Assembly (NCBI GenBank): GCA_963720765.1
Contig: CAVRGS010000001.1
Location: 62,001-126,000 of the forward strand
DNA from: DASUAS01 sp963720765
Lineage (GTDB): Bacteria; Actinomycetota; Acidimicrobiia; IMCC26256; DASPTH01
Length of the DNA: 64,000 nt
Direction of reading: 5' to 3'
The notes under the pieces were generated by a model, which was given only the letters and a program-made list of their open reading frames with translations, was not told where the DNA came from and ran no database searches. Numbering within the stretch: position 1 is the stretch's first letter; each line of letters opens with the position of its first letter. A program made the position numbers and the translations under genes. Below are positions 49,649-57,069 of the stretch, in pieces.

Positions 49649-50638
49649 ATGGACTATCGACTGCTCGGCCGCACCGGCCTCCGTGTCAGCCCGCTCTGCC
49701 TCGGCACCATGAACTTCGGCATGGGCAAGGTCGGGGGAGGTGTGCAGACCGAGGAGGCCGACGGCCATCGCATCATGGACCGCGGCCTCGACCTCGGTCT
49801 CAACTTCTTCGACACCGCCAACGTCTACGGCGACGGGCGCGGACTCACCGAGTCGATCATCGGCCGCTGGTTCGCGCAGGGCGACCGTCGACGTGAACGC
49901 ACCGTGCTTGCCACCAAGGTCTACAACTCGCGTGACCAGTGGCCGAACAGCGGCCGGCTGTCGGCCCTCGCGATCCGTCGCGAGTGCGAGGCGAGCCTGC
50001 AGCGGTTGCAGACCGACTACATCGACCTGTACCAGATGCACCACGTCGACCGCGACACGCCGTGGGACGAGATCTGGCAGGCGATGGACGTGCTCGTCAC
50101 CCAGGGCAAGGTGCTCTACGTGGGCAGCAGCAACTTCGCCGGCTGGCACATCGTGCAGGCCAACGAGGCGGCCAAGGCGCGCGGTTCGCTCGGTCTGGTG
50201 TCGGAACAGAGCCTCTACAACCTCAACGCCCGCACCATCGAGCTCGAGGTGCTCCCCGCGTGCGCGCACTACGGGGTCGGCATGATCCCGTGGAGCCCAC
50301 TCGGTGGCGGGCTGCTCGGTGGCGTGCTCGCCGACCGTGAAGCCGGCGGCCGCCGCGGCGGTCAGCAGGTGCAGGACCGGATCGAGGGCCTGCGCCCCAA
50401 GCTCGAGCAGTGGGAGAAATTCTGCGCCGAGCTCGGTCACGCACCGGCCGACGTCGCGCTCGCATGGTTGCTCGCCAACCCGGTCGTCACCGCGCCGATC
50501 ATCGGCCCGCGCACGGTCGAGCAGGTCGACGGCGCCATGGGCGCGCTCGACGTGGAGCTCGACGCCGACGCGTTGGCGCGCCTCGACGAGATCTTCCCCG
50601 GTCCGGGCGGCCCCGCACCCGAAGCGTACGCATGGTGA
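49649..50638 (+). CDS. Aldo/keto reductase
   Basis: AKR-fold NADPH reductase of 329 residues. The catalytic tetrad is visible: Asp in FFDTANVYGDGRG with the following Tyr, Lys in VLATKVYN and His in YQMHHVD. GSSNFAGWHI and the C-terminal NPVVTAPIIGPRTVEQ are standard cofactor and loop motifs. It reduces aldehydes or ketones. It has its own -10 box and is followed by the acyl-CoA dehydrogenase gene after 7 bases. Confidence 0.93.
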   Translation: MDYRLLGRTGLRVSPLCLGTMNFGMGKVGGGVQTEEADGHRIMDRGLDLGLNFFDTANVYGDGRGLTESIIGRWFAQGDRRRERTVLATKVYNSRDQWPNSGRLSALAIRRECEASLQRLQTDYIDLYQMHHVDRDTPWDEIWQAMDVLVTQGKVLYVGSSNFAGWHIVQANEAAKARGSLGLVSEQSLYNLNARTIELEVLPACAHYGVGMIPWSPLGGGLLGGVLADREAGGRRGGQQVQDRIEGLRPKLEQWEKFCAELGHAPADVALAWLLANPVVTAPIIGPRTVEQVDGAMGALDVELDADALARLDEIFPGPGGPAPEAYAW

Positions 50639-50645
50639 ACCGCAC

Positions 50646-51836
50646 GTGGTGACGCCCGCCGAGGTGCGCGAGCGCGTCGAGCGACTGCTCACCGAACACG
50701 GCGACGACGACGAGACCGCCTTTCTCGGCGCGCAGTTCGACGCCGGGCTGGCGCGCATGGACTACCCGGTGGGGCTCGGTGGGCTCGACGCCGAGCCGGC
50801 GCTCCAGGAGATCGTCGACGAGGCCCTCGAAGCGGCCGGACGACGCTACCCGTGGATCCGCAACGCGATGGGCATCGGGATGTGCGGCCCGACGATCGTC
50901 GCCCGAGGGACGCGCGAACAGCAGGAGCGCTTCCTGCGGCCGATCTTCACCGCCGAGGAGATCTGGTGCCAGCTGTTCAGCGAGCCGGGTGCCGGTTCCG
51001 ACGTCGCCGGTCTGGCGACCAGCGCGGTGCGCGACGGCGACGAGTGGATCGTGAACGGTTCCAAGATCTGGACCTCGCAGGCGCACGTGTCGAGCTACGG
51101 CTTGCTCCTGGCCCGCACCGATCCCGACGCGCCCAAGCACAAGGGCCTCACCGCCTTCATCGTCGACATGCGCGAACCGGGCGTGGAGGTCCGCGGCATC
51201 CGGAGCATGGCGGGCGCGTCCGGGTTCAACGAGGTGTTCTTCACGGATTGCGTCATCCCCGACTCGATGCGCGTCGGCGAGGTGGGGGAGGGCTGGCGGG
51301 TCGGGACCGCCACCCTGATGAACGAGCGTGTGTCGATCGGCAGCGAGGTCGCACCGCAGGGCTCCGGTCCGATCGCGCGCGCGGTTGCAGCATGGCACGA
51401 TGCCCACGACCCGAGCCCGGCCCAGCGCGACCGGTTGATGCAGCTGTGGGTCGACGCCGAGGTCCTGCGACTCGGCAGTCTGCGCGCGCAGGCGAAGCGC
51501 GAGAAGGGCGTCCCGGGCCCGGAAGGGTCGATCCTCAAGCTGCTGCAGGGGCGCGTCCTCGTCGACGTCGCCGCGTTCGTGGTGGACCTGATGGGTCCGG
51601 CAGGGACGCTGCTCGTGGCGCCCTACACCGACCACGCGTCCGGCGACGAGCAGCTCGACGAGCGCGAGACCGGGAGCAACGACCCCGCGCTGTCGCTCTG
51701 CGGCGCGCAGGCGGCGACCATCGCCGGCGGCACCACGCAGATCCAGATGAACATCATCGGCGAGCGGGTGCTCGGCCTCCCGCGCGAACCGGGACTCGAT
51801 CCCGACACGCCGTGGAGCCAGATCCCGCGGAACTGA
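50646..51836 (+). CDS. Acyl-CoA dehydrogenase family protein
   Basis: FAD-dependent acyl-CoA dehydrogenase, 396 residues. The FAD-site motif is WCQLFSEPGAGSDVAGL, followed by WIVNGSKIWTSQAHV; the C-terminal signature is GGTTQIQMNIIGERVLGLPR. The catalytic Glu is not certain from sequence. It introduces a double bond next to a CoA thioester. GTG 50646 (or the next GTG at 50649) starts it; no ribosome site is clear, so it is likely read through from the aldo/keto reductase gene. Confidence 0.93.
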   Translation: MVTPAEVRERVERLLTEHGDDDETAFLGAQFDAGLARMDYPVGLGGLDAEPALQEIVDEALEAAGRRYPWIRNAMGIGMCGPTIVARGTREQQERFLRPIFTAEEIWCQLFSEPGAGSDVAGLATSAVRDGDEWIVNGSKIWTSQAHVSSYGLLLARTDPDAPKHKGLTAFIVDMREPGVEVRGIRSMAGASGFNEVFFTDCVIPDSMRVGEVGEGWRVGTATLMNERVSIGSEVAPQGSGPIARAVAAWHDAHDPSPAQRDRLMQLWVDAEVLRLGSLRAQAKREKGVPGPEGSILKLLQGRVLVDVAAFVVDLMGPAGTLLVAPYTDHASGDEQLDERETGSNDPALSLCGAQAATIAGGTTQIQMNIIGERVLGLPREPGLDPDTPWSQIPRN

Positions 51837-51846
51837 GGCAGCGCCC

Positions 51847-52521
51847 ATGGACACTCCCGCTTTCGACACCCCGTTCGACACGCGTGTCACCGACGAATTG
51901 CTCTCGACCACGCGCGCGGTGCGCAAGCGGCTCGACTTCGAGCGACCCGTCGAACCCGCGGTCATCCTCGAGTGCATCGGACTCGCGCAGCAGGCCCCGA
52001 CCGCGACCAACGCCCAGGACTGGCGCTGGCTCGTCGTCACCGATGCCGACAAGAAGGCGGCGATCGCCGAGGCCTACCGCGGCGGGTGCCTCAAGTACCT
52101 CGAGCGCGGCGCGGCCGAGGAACAGGACGAGCAGACGCGGCGCGTGTACCAGAGCGCGCTGCAGTTGGCGAAGACCATCCAGGACGTCCCCCTGCTCGTG
52201 ATCCCGTGCATCGAACGCCCGCTCGACGGGCTCGGTCTCGTCGCCACCGCGTCGGCGTTCGGGTCGATCCTGCCCGCGGCCTGGAGCTTCGTGCTCGCCC
52301 TCCGTTCGCGCGGCCTCGGCACGGTGTGGACGACCGCCCACCTCTGGAACCAGTCGGTGGCCGCCGACGTGCTCGGTGTGCCCGAGGGCGTCACCCAGGT
52401 GGCGATGTTCCCCGTCGCCTACACGATCGGCACCGACTTCAAGCCCGCGAAGCGTCCGCCGCCCGAGACGATCACGTCGTGGAACGGGTGGGGCGCAAGT
52501 CCGTCGGCGTCTCCCACATGA
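51847..52521 (+). CDS. Nitroreductase family protein
   Basis: FMN-dependent nitroreductase-fold protein, 224 residues. The FMN site begins STTRAVRKRLDFERPVEPA, the usual R-S/A-VR/K start, with APTATNAQDWRWLVV and the C-terminal FPVAYTIGTDFKPAKRPP. Members reduce nitro groups, enones or quinones or dehalogenate. 10 bases after the acyl-CoA dehydrogenase gene, and coupled by ATGA to the amidohydrolase. Its role in this set is probably enone or quinone reduction. Confidence 0.9.
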   Translation: MDTPAFDTPFDTRVTDELLSTTRAVRKRLDFERPVEPAVILECIGLAQQAPTATNAQDWRWLVVTDADKKAAIAEAYRGGCLKYLERGAAEEQDEQTRRVYQSALQLAKTIQDVPLLVIPCIERPLDGLGLVATASAFGSILPAAWSFVLALRSRGLGTVWTTAHLWNQSVAADVLGVPEGVTQVAMFPVAYTIGTDFKPAKRPPPETITSWNGWGASPSASPT

Positions 52522-53894
52522 GGGTCCCGAATCTGCTCCGGCCCCGCTCGTCCGACGAGTACACGCCGGTCCCGTGGGGCGACCGCCTGCAACGCGCCGT
52601 GGTGCTCGCCGCGGAACGGACCGCCGCACTCGCCGACGACGACCGGCGCACGACCGCGACGGTCCTGCGCGCGCTCGACCAGGTCGCAGGCGGCGGCTTC
52701 TACCCGATCTCGGGCGAAGCCGAGCGCGACCTCGCGGTCGCGGAGGAGGCCTTTGCGTCGACGGGACCGGTCGTCGACGTGCAGACGCACCTCATCGATC
52801 CCGCGCTCTGGCACGGCGACCGGGCCGCCGCGCTCGCCGGCTACCTCCGCATGGTCGACGCCGACCGTTGGGGCGACGCCGTCGACCCGCACCTGCTCGA
52901 TGCGGCCATGTGGGCCGCCACGGTGTTCGCGTCGAGTGAGACCGCGATCTCGTTGCTCACGTCGACCCCCGGCGACGCCGACCACAACGTGCTGCTCAAC
53001 CCACAGATCGCGGCGGCGCGCGAGATCGTCGACCGCTACGCGGGCGCGGGCCGGGTGAAGACGCACACCATCGTGCACCCGAACGTCGGTCCCGCCGAGC
53101 TCGACCGAATGGGCGACCTCGACGACGCGCTGCGGCCCTCGGGGTGGAAGTGCTACCCACTCTACGGGCCACCGACGACCGCATCACCGACCGGCGGATG
53201 GTTCCTCGACGACGACGAGATCGGTTTCCCGTTCCTCGAGCGCGTGCGGGCATCGCGCGCGCCGGTGGTCGCGGTGCACAAGGGCCTCGGTGGTCCGATC
53301 CCGTCAGCATCGGTCGAGGCCGCATCGCCGCGCGACGTCGGGCCCGCCGCGGCCGCGTTCCCCGACGTCACGTTCCTCGTCTACCACTCGGGCTACGAGC
53401 GCGACCCCGATGGTGAGGAGGGTGCGTACGACACGACTGCGCCCGCCGCTGCGTTGCTCGGCACCGACCGCCTCGTGGCGAGCCTCGCGAGCGCCGGGAT
53501 CCGTCCCGGCGCCAACGTCTACGCCGAGCTCGGCAGCACGTGGTACTTGATGCTGCGTCGTCCGGTGGAGGCCGCGCACGTGCTGGGCAAGCTGTTGCGT
53601 GCGGTCGGCCCCGACCGCATCGTGTGGGGCACCGACTCGATCTGGTACGGCTCGCCGCAGCCGCTCATCGACGCGTTCCGCACGTTCGAGATCCCGGAAC
53701 GCATGCAGGAGGAGTTCGGCTACCCCGCACTCACCGTCGAGACCAAGGCGAAGATCCTGGGCGTGAACGCACGGTCGGTGTACGGCATCACCGACGACGA
53801 CGTGGCGCGCGCCGTCGCCGACCGCGCGCGCGATTGGGTCGCGGAGCTCCAGCCGACCTTCGCCGACGCGATCACACGCGCGGGTCGCCCGTGA
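52518..53894 (+). CDS. Amidohydrolase family protein
   Basis: TIM-barrel hydrolase of 458 residues. The N-terminal motif is VVDVQTHLIDPALW (one His only), barrel His in KTHTIVHPN and VVAVHKGLGGP, and the terminal Asp in IVWGTDSIWYGSP. It resembles the COG2159 family but is longer. The N-terminal ~85 residues are an extra helical part (LLRPRSSDEYTPVPWGDRLQ). It is the last gene of the plus-strand arm and overlaps the convergent VOC gene by 23 bases. Substrate not predictable. Confidence 0.85.
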   Translation: MRVPNLLRPRSSDEYTPVPWGDRLQRAVVLAAERTAALADDDRRTTATVLRALDQVAGGGFYPISGEAERDLAVAEEAFASTGPVVDVQTHLIDPALWHGDRAAALAGYLRMVDADRWGDAVDPHLLDAAMWAATVFASSETAISLLTSTPGDADHNVLLNPQIAAAREIVDRYAGAGRVKTHTIVHPNVGPAELDRMGDLDDALRPSGWKCYPLYGPPTTASPTGGWFLDDDEIGFPFLERVRASRAPVVAVHKGLGGPIPSASVEAASPRDVGPAAAAFPDVTFLVYHSGYERDPDGEEGAYDTTAPAAALLGTDRLVASLASAGIRPGANVYAELGSTWYLMLRRPVEAAHVLGKLLRAVGPDRIVWGTDSIWYGSPQPLIDAFRTFEIPERMQEEFGYPALTVETKAKILGVNARSVYGITDDDVARAVADRARDWVAELQPTFADAITRAGRP

Positions 53895-54771
53895 GCACCC
53901 GCTCGGTGAAGCGGTAGTCACAGCCCCACGTACGTTCGATGTCGAGACGGATCTCCGCCTCGGTGACCTCGGCGACCGGCGCCTTCATCATCTCGAGCCA
54001 CTCGGCCGCCCCGGCGAGGTTGCGCACGGTGAACGTCACACCCGTGACCGAGGGCCCCACCCGCTCCAGGTCGCGTGCCGCGACGGTGTCGGTGCCGGTG
54101 GGGTCCATCATCTCGACCACCGTGTCCTCGCCCACGAGGTAGTGCCGCGAGGTTCCGCCGGTGATGGTCGACGGCTGTTCCGGGAGCTGCTGCGCGTCCA
54201 GGACCCCGCGGTAGAGGTCGTCGGCCGCGGTCAGGTCACCGGTCACCACGGTGATGTGCGACATGCGGAGCAGACCGAGCGGGTGGTTGGGCCAGTACGA
54301 CTCGGCGAACGCCTTCCAACCCGACTGGTAGCGGGGGTCGACGTTCTCCCAGACCCCTCCCGTCGCAGGATGGAACTCCAACATGCCCGGCGTGTCCTTG
54401 GGGTGGCAGAACACCGTGGTGCCCGAGTTGGCGTCGGTGATGCGCACGCCTGCCGCCTGCAGACGCTCGGCGAGGTCGTCGATGTCGTGCACGTAGAAGG
54501 CCATGTTGTGCACCCGCGGGCCGAAGCGCTCGGCGTAGCGGTACCAGCTCGTCTCCTCGAGGCCCGATCCGGGTTCGCGAGCCAGGCAGTGCATCGGCTC
54601 GATCGACGTCTCGTTGATGACGTAGATCGCGGCATGGCGGTGCCACAGCTCCGCGTAGTTGCGCATCATGGTGAGCGGCGCGAACACCGAGTTGAAGAAG
54701 TACTCCGCGGGCGCGAGGTCGTCGACGAGCGGGGTGAGGTGGAAGAGCTTGCCGATCCGGGCGCGGGGCAT
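53872..54771 (-). CDS. Two-domain VOC protein
   Basis: 299-residue protein with two VOC modules. The first begins IGKLFHLTPLVDDLAPAEYF and carries HRHAAIYVINE; the second begins RMSHITVVTGDLTAADDLYR and ends before the C-terminal tail. Extradiol-dioxygenase-like or glyoxalase-like chemistry is possible; metal ligands cannot be assigned with certainty. ATG 54771 follows CAGGAGCC. Convergent with the amidohydrolase gene (23-base overlap). Confidence 0.8.
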   Translation of the reverse strand: MPRARIGKLFHLTPLVDDLAPAEYFFNSVFAPLTMMRNYAELWHRHAAIYVINETSIEPMHCLAREPGSGLEETSWYRYAERFGPRVHNMAFYVHDIDDLAERLQAAGVRITDANSGTTVFCHPKDTPGMLEFHPATGGVWENVDPRYQSGWKAFAESYWPNHPLGLLRMSHITVVTGDLTAADDLYRGVLDAQQLPEQPSTITGGTSRHYLVGEDTVVEMMDPTGTDTVAARDLERVGPSVTGVTFTVRNLAGAAEWLEMMKAPVAEVTEAEIRLDIERTWGCDYRFTERVLTGDPRV

Positions 54772-54834
54772 GATGGCTCCTGGGGAGAAGTTGGGCTCGG
54801 TGCGAATCTACGCGGCCGTGGACCGGACACCCCA

Positions 54835-54864
54835 GATCGGGAGACTCCGGATCGGGAGACTCCG
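54835..54864 (+). repeat. Two direct 15-bp repeats upstream of the Ddn-like gene
   Basis: The unit gatcgggagactccg occurs at 54835-54849 and 54850-54864, followed by a partial third (gatc, 54865-54868). It covers the -35 region of the promoter whose -10 box is at 54871. Confidence 0.6.
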
Positions 54865-54870
54865 GATCTG

Positions 54871-54876
54871 TACAGT
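54871..54876 (+). promoter_or_regulatory. -10 box TACAGT, leaderless start
   Basis: TACAGT (inside the palindrome CTGTACAG) ends 6 nt before ATG 54883, just downstream of the 15-bp repeats. Confidence 0.5.
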
Positions 54877-54882
54877 CCGACG

Positions 54883-55308
54883 ATGCTCGCCTTCTTCCAG
54901 TGGTTCGGGAAGCTCCACCGCCGGGTCTACGCGCTCAACGGGACGGTGGGTCGACGCTTGGCGTGGATCCCGTGCCTGGTGCTCACGACCACGGGGCGGA
55001 AGACCGGCCGGTCGCGCGACTCGGTGCTGGTGTACGCCGACGACCCGGTCGGCGGCGGGCGCGTGGTGGTGGCGTCCAACGGCGGTGACGACAAGCCACC
55101 GGCCTGGCTCCTCAACGTGCAGGCCGACCCCGCGGTGCACGTACAGGTCGGGAACGAGCAGTACGACGCGACCGCCCGGGTCGTCACCCCCGACGACCAC
55201 GATCATGTCCGGTTGTGGAAGTTGGTCAACTCCGTCAACCACGACCGCTACGACGCGTACCAGGCGAAGACGACCCGTCCGATCGCCATGGTGGTCGTCG
55301 ACCGCTGA
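54883..55308 (+). CDS. Ddn-like F420-dependent nitroreductase family protein
   Basis: Split-barrel protein of the deazaflavin (F420)-dependent nitroreductase/DUF385 family, 141 residues. Hallmarks are LVLTTTGRKTGRSRDSVLVY, GDDKPPAWLLNVQADPAVHV and EQYDATARVVTPDD. Members bind F420H2 and reduce quinones or nitro compounds; in mycobacteria Ddn does this at the membrane. The first 20 residues form an amphipathic helix (AFFQWFGKLHRRVYAL) that could touch the membrane. A -10 box 6 nt upstream supports ATG 54883. Confidence 0.9.
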   Translation: MLAFFQWFGKLHRRVYALNGTVGRRLAWIPCLVLTTTGRKTGRSRDSVLVYADDPVGGGRVVVASNGGDDKPPAWLLNVQADPAVHVQVGNEQYDATARVVTPDDHDHVRLWKLVNSVNHDRYDAYQAKTTRPIAMVVVDR

Positions 55309-55315
55309 GCGATCT

Positions 55316-56110
55316 CTACGTGCCGCTCCAGCGAGGTGCACGCTTCTCGCTGAAGGCGCGCGGTCCTTCCCGCGCGTCGTCGGACCGCAGGACCCGTGCG
55401 CTGAGTCGAGCTTCGATCTGCAGCGCCTCGCCGAGCGACTCGGCGGCGAGTCCGCGCAGTGCACTCTCCTTGGTGGCCGCCACGGCCAACGGTGCGTTCT
55501 CGGTGATGCGCGCCGCCCATTCCTGCGCACGGCGCAGCAGCTGCGCCCGCGGCACGATCTCGTTGAGCAGTCCCATCTCGAGCGCGCGCGTCGCGGGCAC
55601 CGGTTCGGCGGTCAGGAGGAACTCCATCGCCGCCGCCCACGGGATCTGGCGGGGGAGGCGTGCGCTGGTGCCGCCGCTGGCGAAGAGGCCGCGCTTGGGT
55701 TCGAGCATCCCGAACACCGCTTCCGGACACGCGAGACGGATGTCGGTGCCGTTGAGGAGCTCCATCCCGCCCGCCACACACGGTCCGTTCACCGCGGCGA
55801 TGATCGGTTTGTAGATCTCGAGGTCGCGCAGCACCGCCTCGGTGCCCGAACGGAAGCGGGCGCGATCGTCGGGCGAGCCACTCGACAGGGCCTCGGTGAG
55901 CAGCGGGAGGTAGTCGCGGAGATCACCCCCGGCGCAGAACGCGTCGTCCACGCCGGTGACGATCGCGACCCAGGCGGCGTCGTCGTCCCGGAACCGCTTC
56001 CAGGCATCCGCGAGCGCGTCGAAGTGGTCCATGTCGAGCGCGTTGCGACGCGCCGGGCGATCGATCGTGATGGTGACGACGTGATCGCGTCCCTCGTAGT
56101 GGATCGGCAT
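55316..56110 (-). CDS. Enoyl-CoA hydratase/isomerase family protein
   Basis: Crotonase-fold protein, 264 residues. Oxyanion-hole segments: DDAFCAGGDLRDYL and VNGPCVAGGMELLNGTDIRL; the later region FGMLEPKRGLFASGGTSARL has Glu at the position of one catalytic glutamate. Hydratase, isomerase or lyase activity fits. A -10 box 7 nt upstream supports ATG 56110. Divergent from the ferritin-like gene: only 31 bases separate the start codons. Confidence 0.92.
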   Translation of the reverse strand: MPIHYEGRDHVVTITIDRPARRNALDMDHFDALADAWKRFRDDDAAWVAIVTGVDDAFCAGGDLRDYLPLLTEALSSGSPDDRARFRSGTEAVLRDLEIYKPIIAAVNGPCVAGGMELLNGTDIRLACPEAVFGMLEPKRGLFASGGTSARLPRQIPWAAAMEFLLTAEPVPATRALEMGLLNEIVPRAQLLRRAQEWAARITENAPLAVAATKESALRGLAAESLGEALQIEARLSARVLRSDDAREGPRAFSEKRAPRWSGT

Positions 56111-56117
56111 GCCCTCG

Positions 56118-56123
56118 ACGGTA
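56118..56123 (-). promoter_or_regulatory. -10 box TACCGT, leaderless start
   Basis: Minus-strand TACCGT, 7 nt from ATG 56110; next to the divergent box at 56130. Confidence 0.5.
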
Positions 56124-56129
56124 TCGGCC

Positions 56130-56135
56130 TACGCT
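56130..56135 (+). promoter_or_regulatory. -10 box TACGCT, leaderless start
   Basis: TACGCT, 6 nt before ATG 56142; favours that start over ATG 56109, which would add 11 residues. Confidence 0.5.
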
Positions 56136-56141
56136 CTGGCG

Positions 56142-56627
56142 ATGACCGACGAACTCGACTTCGCCAGCGCGTCGCAGGCGCTCGCCGCGCTCGACCAGCT
56201 CGACGTTCCCGCCATGGAGCTCATGTACAAGCTGGAGTGCAGCGGCGAGGACTTCTACAACCTGCTCGCCGATCGCATCGGCAACGAGCAAGCCGCCACC
56301 CTCTTCCGGCGCAACGCCAAGGAGGAGCTCGGTCACGCTCGGCGCATCGCCCGGGCGATCGCCATCAAGCAGGGCCACGACTTCGCGCCCACTCCCGAGC
56401 TGCAGGAGCGGTACGCGGTCGTGCTGCCCGACGTCGTCGACCCGGCAATGCTGCCGTTCATCGTTGCCGGTGAGCAGGCGGGCGACGCGGGCTACCAGGG
56501 GTGGGCCGACAACGAGCCCGACGCACAGGTGGCGCGGTTGCTCCGGTTGAACGGTCGCGAGGAGACCCTGCACGGCGAGCGCGTGGCCGAGGCGATCGCG
56601 ATCATCGAGGCGGCCTCGGCCCACTGA
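56142..56627 (+). CDS. Ferritin-like/rubrerythrin-type diiron protein
   Basis: Four-helix-bundle protein of 161 residues. Diiron ligands are visible in pairs: MELMYKLECSGEDFYNLLAD (helix 1), EELGHARRIA (ExxH, helix 2), EQAGDAGYQ (helix 3), and EETLHGERVAEAI (ExxxH, helix 4). No C-terminal rubredoxin domain with paired Cys. Likely handles peroxide or iron; COG1633-like. Its 3' end overlaps the convergent gene at 56602 by 26 bases. Confidence 0.85.
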   Translation: MTDELDFASASQALAALDQLDVPAMELMYKLECSGEDFYNLLADRIGNEQAATLFRRNAKEELGHARRIARAIAIKQGHDFAPTPELQERYAVVLPDVVDPAMLPFIVAGEQAGDAGYQGWADNEPDAQVARLLRLNGREETLHGERVAEAIAIIEAASAH

Positions 56628-57069
56628 GCGCTCGCAGCGCCCGTTCGATCGGCGGCCCGTCCTCGGGGACGGCAGCGCGCGCTGCGTTCCAGCGTGACGG
56701 ATCGTCGATGTCGAACTGCCAGTCACGCACGCGTTCCGCGATCTCGGGTTGGTCCGGTTCGACGCCCGTGACCGCGAAGATCCTGCAGTCGTACGTTCGG
56801 CAGGTGCGCGGACGGTGGTCGTAGATCGAGCAGTCGCCGTCGACCAGCATCGGGCACTGACCGTGCTCGTCGTACCCCAGCACGAAGTGGCCCTTGGGGA
56901 GTCCCGGCGCGCGGAATCGCACCTCGGCGGGGATGTGCGCGAGCGTGTCGTTCTCGTCGGGACCGATGTGCACGAACTGCGACGAGGTGCAGCACGCCGT
57001 GCACGCACCGCAGGGGACTGCGGCGTCGGAAGCCGGGTCGAACCCGTCGAGCCATTCCGAGAACCTCAC
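56602..57069 (-). CDS. YkgJ-family cysteine cluster protein
   Basis: Zinc- or iron-chelating domain protein, 155 residues. The N-terminal cluster is PCGACTACCTSS (CxxCxxCC), the second CPMLVDGDCSIYDHRPRTCR with a final YDC; this C-rich pattern defines the YkgJ family (UPF0153). Function is not established; metal binding is inferred. A -10 box 6 nt upstream supports GTG 57069. Next to the DUF222/HNH gene, whose stop overlaps its start by 4 bases. Confidence 0.85.
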   Translation of the reverse strand: MRFSEWLDGFDPASDAAVPCGACTACCTSSQFVHIGPDENDTLAHIPAEVRFRAPGLPKGHFVLGYDEHGQCPMLVDGDCSIYDHRPRTCRTYDCRIFAVTGVEPDQPEIAERVRDWQFDIDDPSRWNAARAAVPEDGPPIERALRALSGPRPPR

